Positions 1-6,490 of a DNA stretch of 7,667 bases are shown here, in pieces. A program made the translations under genes and the position numbers. The notes under the pieces are model-generated. The model was not told where the DNA came from. It did not search any database and saw only the letters and a program-made list of their open reading frames with translations. The DNA lies in the NCBI GenBank assembly GCA_002432565.1, contig DJFP01000240.1:6722-14388 (forward strand), in the 5' to 3' direction. Position 1 is the stretch's first letter. Every line of letters starts with the position of its first letter. Origin of the DNA: Flavobacteriales bacterium UBA5869 (lineage in GTDB: Bacteria; Bacteroidota; Bacteroidia; Flavobacteriales_D; Crocinitomicaceae).

Positions 1-861
1 CATGAAACACAGGGAGAAGGGAAGATCAAACTGCTTTGGAATGCAACAGTAAAAACAGACTGGAAAAAAGAAATCGACAAAAGTGTCAAATTGGCTAAAA
101 AAGCAGATGTAGCAATTGTAGCTGCCGGAATAACAGAAGGTGAATTCCTTGACAGGGCATCCTTAAAACTTCCGGGACACCAGGAAGAATTGATCCGGGC
201 TCTGAATAAAACGGGCACACCGGTCATTGTGTTAATCGTTGGAGGAAGTGCCGTAACCATGGAAAACTGGATCAACGAAACCGAAGCAGTTGCCATGCTC
301 TGGTATCCGGGGCAGCAAGGTGGAAAAGCTGTTACTGATTTTCTGTTCGGAGAAATAAACCCAAGCGGAAAATTACCGATCACTTTCCCTCTGAACGAAG
401 CACAACTTCCTTTGGTTTACAATCACCAGCCCACAGGACGCGGAAATGATTATAACAATCTTAGCGGGCAACCTTTATTCCCTTTTGGATTCGGATTGAG
501 TTATACCCAATTCAAGTATTCTGATCTGCATTTGGATCGCTCAAGTATTGCCAGGAATGAAAAGACTACTGTTCGGTTCAGGCTTAAAAACACCGGAAGT
601 TACGAAGGTGACGAGATCGTTCAGCTGTATATCAAAGATATCCTGAGCTCAGTTGCCCGGCCTGTACAGGAGTTAAAAGGTTTCCAGCGCATCCGTCTTA
701 AAGCCGGGGAAGAAAAAGAAGTGGTATTTGAGATCACTCCGGAATTATTAGAACAATTGGATATGAATCTGAAACCAGTAGTTGAACCCGGGGAATTCCG
801 AATTATGATCGGTTCTTCTTCCAGGGATTTACCTCTGAAAGCAACCCTGGAAGTTCATTAA
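1..861 (+). CDS. Glycoside hydrolase family 3 protein (beta-glucosidase/BglX-like), C-terminal part
   Basis: The reading frame is open from base 1, so this is the 3' part of a longer gene: 286 residues of a family whose members usually have about 750. The visible part is the GH3 C-terminal alpha/beta domain (about residues 1-165), followed by a fibronectin-III-like domain (about 170-286). Family hallmarks are EGEFLDRASLKLPGHQEEL (residues 46-64), LWYPGQQGG, INPSGKLPITFP and PFGFGLSYTQF. A glutamate in the EGE stretch (E46 or E48) is the likely acid/base by comparison with other GH3 enzymes; the nucleophile aspartate lies in the missing N-terminal domain. Such enzymes are usually periplasmic exo-acting beta-glucosidases or beta-xylosidases that release sugars from the non-reducing end of oligosaccharides. 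The exact substrate cannot be read here. The TTG at 91 is an internal Leu codon, not a start. The TAA stop abuts the stop of the convergent fucosidase gene. Confidence 0.93.
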   Translation, partial: HETQGEGKIKLLWNATVKTDWKKEIDKSVKLAKKADVAIVAAGITEGEFLDRASLKLPGHQEELIRALNKTGTPVIVLIVGGSAVTMENWINETEAVAMLWYPGQQGGKAVTDFLFGEINPSGKLPITFPLNEAQLPLVYNHQPTGRGNDYNNLSGQPLFPFGFGLSYTQFKYSDLHLDRSSIARNEKTTVRFRLKNTGSYEGDEIVQLYIKDILSSVARPVQELKGFQRIRLKAGEEKEVVFEITPELLEQLDMNLKPVVEPGEFRIMIGSSSRDLPLKATLEVH

Positions 862-2298
862 TCACTCAGCTTCAAAAGCGAAGACCCAAACCGGATTCAC
901 ATCACTGGTACTTAAGATATATTGAGAAAGCTGAACGATTACTTTACCGTTCTTCACTTTCCATTTCAATTTGTCATTGGTTGGCAAAAAGACCAGTTTA
1001 CTTCCTTTTTTTGGAATATTTCCCGTCCAGGAAATCGTGTTCCCATCGATCACAGCCTCTTTGGAAAAGACCAGCGCATATGTCTTTTGCTTCTTTTTAT
1101 TTTGTGTGAAATAAATAGCATCCTCCCGATAGTGATCCAGTGTTCTCGTTTCATAAATAGCATCTCTATTTAAATCAAGCCACGCACCTATTTCAAGCAT
1201 TCGATTCTTTACCCTCTCAGGTATTTCACCTGTAGCGTCCGGCCCTACTCCCAAAAGAAGATTTCCACCTTTTGCAACCACTTCCACCAATGTTTTGATC
1301 ACTCTTTCCTTAGATTTCATTTCATCATTTGGAACATATCCCCAATTGTTACAAAGCGGCATACATGTTTCCCAGGGATTGTCGAGTTTCTTTTCGGGGA
1401 TCGAATGTTCCGGCGTTTGATAATTCTCGTATGGTCCCTGAACGGTTCTGTCGACCACAATCATCCCGGGCTGATTAGACCGTGCCATTTGCGTTATTTT
1501 GGCAATATCCAGTTCCTGGTTCCATTCCGGAATCGGGGCACCCCAGGAGAGTACTTCTTCGTCAATTGTGTTCTTAGGACGCACCCATCCGCCGTCTAGC
1601 CATAAAATATCCACGTTTCCATACCCGGTTACAATTTCCCGGATTTGCTTAAATGTATAATCCTGGAATTGCTGCCAGCGCCAGGGATGTTTTCGCGTGT
1701 CATAATTGTTGTTCCGGTTGGGCGTAGCATACAAAGGCCACCAATAATTTTCATTGTGCCAGTCCGGCTTGGAGAAATACGCACCGATCATAAATCCTTC
1801 TTTGCGGTAAGCAGAAAAAACGTGCTTCAATACATCCGCTTTCGGATTTGATGCAAACGGACCATCCGTAATCTTAAAATCCGTTTGTTTCGTATCGAAC
1901 ATACAAAAGCCATCGTGGTGTTTGGTTGTGAAGACCAGGTAACGCATTCCGGCCTTTTTAGAAATTTCCGCCCATTTCTGCGGATTGAATTTCACCGGAT
2001 TCAAGGAATCTTTCAGTCCGAAATACCATTTTTTATAGTCATCGTAAGAGGATGTACTGTCTCTTGTAATCCAGTCCTCCGAACAAATAGACCAGGATTC
2101 AATAATTCCCGGAACGGCGTACAATCCCCAGTGAATAATGATCCCGAACTTTTGGTCCTGCCATTTTTCCAATTTCTGAAGAACTAACGGGTCTGTTGGT
2201 TTTTGATATTCGTTGGAAACCGGGTGAACAGCCAGGTTTTGTGACCATCCAAATAAGTAGGAACATAGAAAAACAAGGAGGAATAGAAATACTTTCAT
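862..2298 (-). CDS. Alpha-L-fucosidase, glycoside hydrolase family 29
   Basis: This complete 478-residue protein should remove terminal alpha-L-fucose from oligosaccharides by a retaining mechanism. Residues 1-19 form a signal peptide (MKVF, then a hydrophobic stretch ending GWSQ), so it is exported, probably to the periplasm or outer membrane; no T9SS sorting tail is seen. The (beta/alpha)8 catalytic domain spans about 30-380, with GH29 motifs FGIIIHWGLYAVPG (51-64), KHHDGFCMFDTKQTDF (126-141) and DILWLDGGW (230-238). D235 is the likely nucleophile. E297, in TPEH, is the likely acid/base because it aligns with the TAE glutamate of the Thermotoga enzyme. The last 90 or so residues fit the usual C-terminal beta-sandwich. 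Length is normal and the frame intact. The ATG start is fixed by the signal peptide. A gene for a T9SS-exported protein lies 69 bp upstream on the same strand, and a GH3 gene converges on the 3' end. Linkage specificity (alpha-1,2 or 1,3/1,4) is not readable. Confidence 0.95.
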   Translation of the reverse strand: MKVFLFLLVFLCSYLFGWSQNLAVHPVSNEYQKPTDPLVLQKLEKWQDQKFGIIIHWGLYAVPGIIESWSICSEDWITRDSTSSYDDYKKWYFGLKDSLNPVKFNPQKWAEISKKAGMRYLVFTTKHHDGFCMFDTKQTDFKITDGPFASNPKADVLKHVFSAYRKEGFMIGAYFSKPDWHNENYWWPLYATPNRNNNYDTRKHPWRWQQFQDYTFKQIREIVTGYGNVDILWLDGGWVRPKNTIDEEVLSWGAPIPEWNQELDIAKITQMARSNQPGMIVVDRTVQGPYENYQTPEHSIPEKKLDNPWETCMPLCNNWGYVPNDEMKSKERVIKTLVEVVAKGGNLLLGVGPDATGEIPERVKNRMLEIGAWLDLNRDAIYETRTLDHYREDAIYFTQNKKKQKTYALVFSKEAVIDGNTISWTGNIPKKGSKLVFLPTNDKLKWKVKNGKVIVQLSQYILSTSDVNPVWVFAFEAE

Positions 2299-2302
2299 CG
2301 TA

Positions 2303-2310
2303 CAAAAATA
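2303..2310 (-). promoter_or_regulatory. Possible Bacteroidota -7 promoter box upstream of the fucosidase gene
   Basis: The minus strand reads TATTTTTG, matching the TAnnTTTG -7 consensus of Bacteroidota housekeeping promoters. It ends only 4 bp before the fucosidase ATG, so a transcript starting here would be leaderless or nearly so. No clear TTG/TTTG -33 element is seen 17-23 bp upstream, so this could be a chance match in AT-rich DNA, with the gene instead read from the promoter of the upstream T9SS gene. Confidence 0.35.
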
Positions 2311-2367
2311 AACTAATTGACCACTCGTATTACTGCTCGATCAACTGCACGTACAGGTTCCTCTTCA

Positions 2368-3288
2368 CTATTTCATGAATTTCACGATTCCTGATTTACC
2401 GGAATTATCTTCCAGCTGCAAAAAATAGACCCCCGGAGCTAATTTAGAAACTTCCACCACATTGTCCTTCCAGGAAACATGGGAGTTTGCTGACTTCCCT
2501 TCTGTTGTGAGGACCGTACAGTTTTTAATTCCTGAAATCCCGGATATTGTTAGTTCATCCGCCACCGGATTCGGGTATGCATTTAAAACCAACTGATTGT
2601 TTTCATTCATATTCAGAAAGAAATCGGGAAGCTGACCACATTGAACGCCATTATGAACTACAAAAAACAATTCCACCAAATAACTTGCAACGGTAGGATC
2701 TCCCGGATTTTGCTTACCGCCATACGGTCCACCGGCATGGGAATACGCGTAGTAATCTGAAATATAAGGTTCAATAGTAGGACACGAATCCATGATATTG
2801 AGATGCATTCCAAAATGATTCGCCTGCCCTGAATTATTAAAACAAAGCGGAGAAGGGATAAGAGTATCCAAAGCAGTATAGCATTCGTTTGTGTTGGGAT
2901 CCCAAAAGTGGCTTACCGGATTTCCGAACACATTATCCCACATATCGGGTGAATATGCCGCATTTAAAGATTGGTGCATGGAGGTTACAGTATCTAAGGA
3001 GTAACTGGATGGAAAAGCCCCTCCCGAACCATTTGGCAATGGCGGAATATATGTTTGCCGCTGAGCAGTATATGTTACAGAATCCGTCGTAACGGAAAGT
3101 TGCTTGGACAGGATGTGAAACAGTTGATAACGAACTGTGGACATGGTGGTAGATCCGGACATATTCGCTTTGAATTTTAGCCCGTAATAGTTTCCAACGG
3201 AAAAGTCATAGACTTCACTGCGCATCAGTTGTGAAAACCCAATAAATGTGGAAATAAAAAAAATAGCACTGAGTAAAAGATTCTTCAT
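2368..3288 (-). CDS. Secreted protein of unknown function with T9SS type A sorting domain
   Basis: This 306-residue protein has a signal peptide (residues 1-19, MKNLLLSAIFFISTFIGFSQ, cleavage near Q20) and a C-terminal type IX secretion sorting domain (about 235-306). The sorting domain shows AYPNPVADELTISG, then VEVSKLAPGVYFLQL and the final GIVKFMK. The protein should therefore cross the outer membrane through T9SS and be released or anchored at the cell surface. I do not recognise the central region (about 21-230). It begins with SEVYDFSVGNYYGLKF, is rich in Tyr, Ser, Thr and Asn, and contains four Cys (136, 149, 169, 217) that could form two disulfides; a fifth, C257, is in the sorting domain. 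No catalytic motif is evident. The ATG is chosen because it starts the signal peptide. The gene lies 69 bp upstream of the fucosidase gene on the same strand and is divergent from the helicase gene. Cotranscription with the fucosidase is possible but unproven. Confidence 0.85.
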   Translation of the reverse strand: MKNLLLSAIFFISTFIGFSQLMRSEVYDFSVGNYYGLKFKANMSGSTTMSTVRYQLFHILSKQLSVTTDSVTYTAQRQTYIPPLPNGSGGAFPSSYSLDTVTSMHQSLNAAYSPDMWDNVFGNPVSHFWDPNTNECYTALDTLIPSPLCFNNSGQANHFGMHLNIMDSCPTIEPYISDYYAYSHAGGPYGGKQNPGDPTVASYLVELFFVVHNGVQCGQLPDFFLNMNENNQLVLNAYPNPVADELTISGISGIKNCTVLTTEGKSANSHVSWKDNVVEVSKLAPGVYFLQLEDNSGKSGIVKFMK

Positions 3289-3308
3289 GGTTTATATTGT
3301 TGATCTCC

Positions 3309-3316
3309 CAAATGTA
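3309..3316 (-). promoter_or_regulatory. Probable -7 promoter box of the T9SS protein gene
   Basis: The minus strand reads TACATTTG, a match to TAnnTTTG, ending 20 bp before the ATG at 3288. That spacing would give a leader of roughly 15 nt. A GGGAGA stretch follows directly and could act as a weak ribosome binding site, though it lies rather far from the ATG. The -33 region is a run of T without a TTG core. Confidence 0.45.
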
Positions 3317-3327
3317 TCAAAAAAGGG

Positions 3328-3350
3328 TGTTAAAAAAAACTGCTTTAACA
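3328..3350. repeat. Short inverted repeat in the divergent promoter region (possible operator)
   Basis: TGTTAAA (3328-3334) and TTTAACA (3344-3350) form a perfect 7-bp inverted repeat with a 9-nt spacer. The half-site centres are 16 bp apart. It lies between the two outward-facing -7 boxes, 11 bp upstream of the minus-strand box. The arrangement could bind a dimeric regulator, but the sequence is AT-rich and short, so chance is a real alternative. Confidence 0.25.
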
Positions 3351-3383
3351 AAACTCCTGAAAACAGATTGCCTGTCAAATGAT

Positions 3384-3391
3384 TATCTTTG
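3384..3391 (+). promoter_or_regulatory. Probable -7 promoter box of the helicase gene
   Basis: TATCTTTG matches the Bacteroidota -7 consensus TAnnTTTG and ends 4 bp before the helicase ATG at 3396. The nearest upstream TTG (3368-3370) is only 13 bp away, shorter than the usual 17-23 bp, so a good -33 element is missing. If used, it implies a very short leader or none. Confidence 0.45.
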
Positions 3392-3395
3392 TAGC

Positions 3396-5705
3396 ATGAA
3401 TTATTTAGACGGACTAAACGAAAGCCAACGCATTGCAGTAGAGAACTTTGAAGGACCAACCATGGTCATTGCCGGAGCAGGTTCCGGGAAAACAAGGGTG
3501 CTGACCATGCGGATCGCATACATGATCGATAAAGGCATTGATCCGTTTAACATCCTGGCGTTGACTTTTACCAACAAAGCGGCAAAGGAAATGACCGAAC
3601 GAATCGGCTCCATTATAGGTTCAGGAGAAGCGAAAAACATCACTATGGGAACTTTCCACTCGGTTTTTGCACGCATTCTCAGAATCAACGCAGATCGCCT
3701 GGGGTACCCTCAAAACTTCACGATTTACGATACCCAGGATACCAAAAGCCTGTTAAAAGATATTGTCAAAGAATTGAATCTCGACGATAAGATCTACAAG
3801 CCAAGTATGATTTACGGTCGAATTTCGGCAGCAAAGAACAACCTGCTTTCAGCAGATGATTATTTGCAAAACCCGGAGATCATGGACGAAGACAAGCAAA
3901 GTCAGCGCCCCGAATTGGGACGGATCTATAAAGCTTATGCTGTTCGTTGTTTCAAGGCCGGAGCTATGGATTTTGACGATCTGTTATACCAGACCAATGT
4001 CCTGCTTCGCGATTTCCCGGATGTGCTTTCACATTACCAGCATAAATTCAAGTACATATTGGTAGATGAGTACCAGGATACGAATTACGCGCAGTACCTG
4101 ATCGTAAAAAAGCTGGCCGCTGTTTACGAAAATATCTGTGTTGTCGGTGATGACGCGCAGAGTATCTACTCTTTCCGCGGGGCAAATATTCAGAACATCC
4201 TGAACTTCCGGAATGACTACCCGGATTACAGCTTGTATAAATTGGAGCAAAACTACCGAAGCACCCAAACGATTGTCGATGCGGCAAACAGTGTCATCTC
4301 CAAGAACAAGGAACAAATCAAAAAAAGTGTTTGGACCAATAACGACAAAGGAAACCTGATCCGTGTGATCCGCGCCATGACAGACAACGAGGAAGGTAAG
4401 ATCATTGCCAACAAGATCTTTGATGTCAAGCACCAGGAAAGCGGCGACTGGACCGATTTTGCAATCCTTTACCGAACAAACCGTCAATCCCGTGCATTCG
4501 AAGAAGCCTTGCGGAAAATGAACATTCCATACAAGATTTATGGCGGACTTTCATTTTACCAGCGTAAAGAGATCAAGGATATTTTGGCTTATTTCCGGCT
4601 TACAGCAAACCAAAAGGACGAAGAGGCTTTAAAACGGGTGATTAATTATCCGAAACGCGGGATCGGGAAAACATCCTGGGAAAACATTATCATTGCTGCC
4701 AATCACTACAACGTGGCTATCTGGGATGTAATCTCCGAATGGGGAAAATACCCGGTTTCCATTCCGAATGCAACCAAGCAAAAGATTTCGGAGTTTGTGA
4801 TCATGATTCAAAGCTTTAATGCCCAACTGAATTCTCAAAACGCTTATCAGTTGGCTCAAACCATTGCGAAGAGCTCCGGTATTTTAAAAGAACTATATTC
4901 TGAAAAAGACAAAGGTCCGGAAGAAGTAGAACGTTACCAGAACATTGAGGAATTATTGGCAGCGATCAAAGAATTCAGTGTTCAGAGAGGCGATGAAGAG
5001 CCTGCAACACTAGCCGACTTTATGATTGACGTCGCATTGTTGACCGATGCTGATAACGAAAAAGAAGAAGACAAAAACAAGATCAGCTTAATGACCATTC
5101 ACTCCAGCAAAGGATTGGAATTCAAACATGTTTACCTGGTTGGTCTGGAAGAAAACCTGTTCCCTTCCCAGCTTTCTATCAATTCACGAACAGAATTGGA
5201 GGAAGAAAGACGTTTATTCTATGTCGCAGTAACCAGAGCTGAAAAGAACTGTACGATTTCCTATGCAGCTTCGCGTTTTCAATGGGGGAACCTGATCACA
5301 TCGGAACCAAGCCGGTTTATCTCTGAAATCGATCCGGATTATTTAAGTTTTGAAACCGCATACGGCGCTCCTCAGGGCGGGGGACGTTCTTTAAATTCAG
5401 GCAGAAGCGGATTCGACAGACCATTTACAGGCGGACTAAACAGAATGCCCGGATCTACAAGTGCTCAGACAAGCCCACGAGGGTTAAAAAGCATGTCAGA
5501 ATTGAATTCAAAAGCCGGTGCAGGAGATTCCAATATTGACATCAAAGTTGGATACAATGTTGAGCATGAACGTTTCGGAAAAGGAAAAGTAACCAAGCTG
5601 GAAGGAAGCGGCGTTGACCGAAAAGCAACCATATTCTTCCCGCATGCAGGAGCTAAAACCCTGCTTCTGAAATTTGCGAAATTAACGATCCTGGATATCG
5701 AATAA
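3396..5705 (+). CDS. pcrA: ATP-dependent DNA helicase, PcrA/UvrD type (superfamily 1A)
   Basis: This complete 769-residue protein is a 3'-5' DNA helicase of the UvrD/PcrA/Rep family, which acts in excision repair, replication restart and removal of stalled polymerases. All motifs are present: Q motif LNESQ (7-11), Walker A GAGSGKT (27-33), Ia LALTFTNKAAKEM, Walker B VDEYQD (223-228), III GDDAQSIYSFRGA (251-263), IV EQNYRST (284-290), V TIHSSKGLEF (567-576) and VI LFYVAVTRAE (607-616). A Gly/Ser-rich linker follows (about 655-710). A C-terminal module of about 55 residues beginning VGYNVEHERFGKGKV resembles the Tudor-like RNA-polymerase-binding domain of PcrA. The frame is open further upstream (an ATG at 3312 would add 28 residues). 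ATG 3396 is preferred because the family starts at MNYLDGLNESQ and a -7-like box lies just before it. UvrD and PcrA cannot be firmly separated by eye; the Tudor-like end and overall form favour PcrA. The gene is monocistronic here and appears intact. Confidence 0.96.
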   Translation: MNYLDGLNESQRIAVENFEGPTMVIAGAGSGKTRVLTMRIAYMIDKGIDPFNILALTFTNKAAKEMTERIGSIIGSGEAKNITMGTFHSVFARILRINADRLGYPQNFTIYDTQDTKSLLKDIVKELNLDDKIYKPSMIYGRISAAKNNLLSADDYLQNPEIMDEDKQSQRPELGRIYKAYAVRCFKAGAMDFDDLLYQTNVLLRDFPDVLSHYQHKFKYILVDEYQDTNYAQYLIVKKLAAVYENICVVGDDAQSIYSFRGANIQNILNFRNDYPDYSLYKLEQNYRSTQTIVDAANSVISKNKEQIKKSVWTNNDKGNLIRVIRAMTDNEEGKIIANKIFDVKHQESGDWTDFAILYRTNRQSRAFEEALRKMNIPYKIYGGLSFYQRKEIKDILAYFRLTANQKDEEALKRVINYPKRGIGKTSWENIIIAANHYNVAIWDVISEWGKYPVSIPNATKQKISEFVIMIQSFNAQLNSQNAYQLAQTIAKSSGILKELYSEKDKGPEEVERYQNIEELLAAIKEFSVQRGDEEPATLADFMIDVALLTDADNEKEEDKNKISLMTIHSSKGLEFKHVYLVGLEENLFPSQLSINSRTELEEERRLFYVAVTRAEKNCTISYAASRFQWGNLITSEPSRFISEIDPDYLSFETAYGAPQGGGRSLNSGRSGFDRPFTGGLNRMPGSTSAQTSPRGLKSMSELNSKAGAGDSNIDIKVGYNVEHERFGKGKVTKLEGSGVDRKATIFFPHAGAKTLLLKFAKLTILDIE

Positions 5706-5735
5706 AAAAGGCATCCACCTATTGATGAATGCCTT
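5704..5735 (-). terminator. Rho-independent terminator between convergent helicase and GLPGLI genes
   Basis: AAGGCAT (5708-5714) and ATGCCTT (5729-5735) form a perfect 7-bp stem with a 14-nt loop. Read on the minus strand, the stem runs into six T residues (5709-5704), so it fits an intrinsic terminator for the barrel/GLPGLI operon, whose stop codon is about 20 bp upstream. On the plus strand the hairpin begins 3 bp after the helicase stop and is followed by only a mixed pyrimidine stretch, so termination of the helicase transcript here is plausible but weaker. The large loop lowers certainty. Confidence 0.65.
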
Positions 5736-5755
5736 CCTGTATCTTTCTGATTAAC

Positions 5756-6490
5756 TTACCAGTAGAACATACCGGTAATAATTCGCTCACCATAAGGCTG
5801 ACCCTTCAATTTTTCGGTCAGATCAGCAATCAGTTCGGCCTGGGTGTATTGCTTTCCCTTTTTCTTGGGCTGTGCAATCTGCTCCGGTGTCGGAGTAATC
5901 ACATCCACTTTCTTGGCAAAATAAACGATACTTCCGTCTTCAGTTGCCAACCCGAGTACTGCTCCCGGCAATCCCTGGATATTTTCCGGCCCTACCGTCG
6001 CAATAATATCTGTTGTATACCATGCATAGATACGAGTTGTATCATCTTTCTGCCAGATTACCCGTGTACACTCGTAACCCGCAATTTTACGTGTTTTATC
6101 TGTAATCTTCCAGGTATGCTTGACTAAGCTGTCTCCTATCGTCATAGAATTTCCCATCATATCCATGTACACAAAACGTTGTCCTTTAGAAAACAGGTTA
6201 TAAACCGTATTCTTCATGGTCAAAAAGCTTTGCGGATCCGGCTGCTCCGGCATAACGTAAGAAAACAGAGATGATGTGTCATTAAAGTAAAGTGTAAATT
6301 CCTCCACTTTAATTTTATTCTTTTCTCCTACAAAGTCACGCATTCGCTGATCGTCAAAGATCTTCCATAAATTTGTCCTTCTTTCATAGGTAATCTTTCC
6401 CTCACGAACGAGTTGTCCCTGGGTAAATACTGATCCTCCAAGGAATAAAAAACCTAAAAGCACCCCTATTTTAATACCAACCGTCCCCAT
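5756..6490 (-). CDS. GLPGLI family protein (Porph_ging-type, unknown function)
   Basis: This complete 244-residue protein has an N-terminal signal peptide (about 1-25, hydrophobic stretch GVLLGFLFLGGSVF) and is probably periplasmic. The family signature is present in the variant form GPENIQGLPGAVLGL (167-181), so the name-giving GLPGLI reads GLPGAV here. It is preceded by the typical WKITDKTRKIAGYECTRV (127-144) and AWYTTDI (156-162). The family (TIGR01200 / PF09697) is confined largely to Bacteroidota and has no established biochemical role. A Lys/Gln-rich segment (about 200-230) follows the conserved core. The ATG lies inside the 3' end of the upstream barrel gene (20-bp overlap), preceded by an A-rich GACAGAAAAAG stretch. 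This suggests translational coupling and no promoter of its own. The pairing with a TonB-receptor-like barrel is common in Flavobacteriia and hints at a role in outer-membrane transport or its assembly, which is inference. Confidence 0.9.
   Translation of the reverse strand: MGTVGIKIGVLLGFLFLGGSVFTQGQLVREGKITYERRTNLWKIFDDQRMRDFVGEKNKIKVEEFTLYFNDTSSLFSYVMPEQPDPQSFLTMKNTVYNLFSKGQRFVYMDMMGNSMTIGDSLVKHTWKITDKTRKIAGYECTRVIWQKDDTTRIYAWYTTDIIATVGPENIQGLPGAVLGLATEDGSIVYFAKKVDVITPTPEQIAQPKKKGKQYTQAELIADLTEKLKGQPYGERIITGMFYW

Noticed and set aside
91..861. A short independent GH3-like gene starting at TTG 91.
   Set aside because: The same frame is open to base 1 and encodes typical GH3 sequence upstream (DKSVKLAKKADVAIV), so this is an internal codon of a longer gene.
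1885..2187. A 100-codon plus-strand open frame inside the fucosidase gene.
   Set aside because: It is antisense to conserved GH29 motifs and its translation shows no family features.
2345..2356. Imperfect palindrome CTGCACGTACAG between the T9SS gene and the fucosidase gene.
   Set aside because: It is only 12 bp with one mismatched pair and no T-run. It is too weak to call an operator or a terminator.
3297..3395. Longer N-terminus of the helicase using upstream in-frame starts (TTG 3297 or ATG 3312).
   Set aside because: The extra Lys/Thr-rich residues are not part of the family's N-terminus. The region holds the divergent promoter signals, and the family begins at MNYLDGLNESQ.
4029..4487. 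A 152-codon minus-strand open frame inside the helicase gene.
   Set aside because: It lies wholly antisense to conserved helicase motifs, has no recognisable domain or start signal, and is explained as a shadow of the coding frame.
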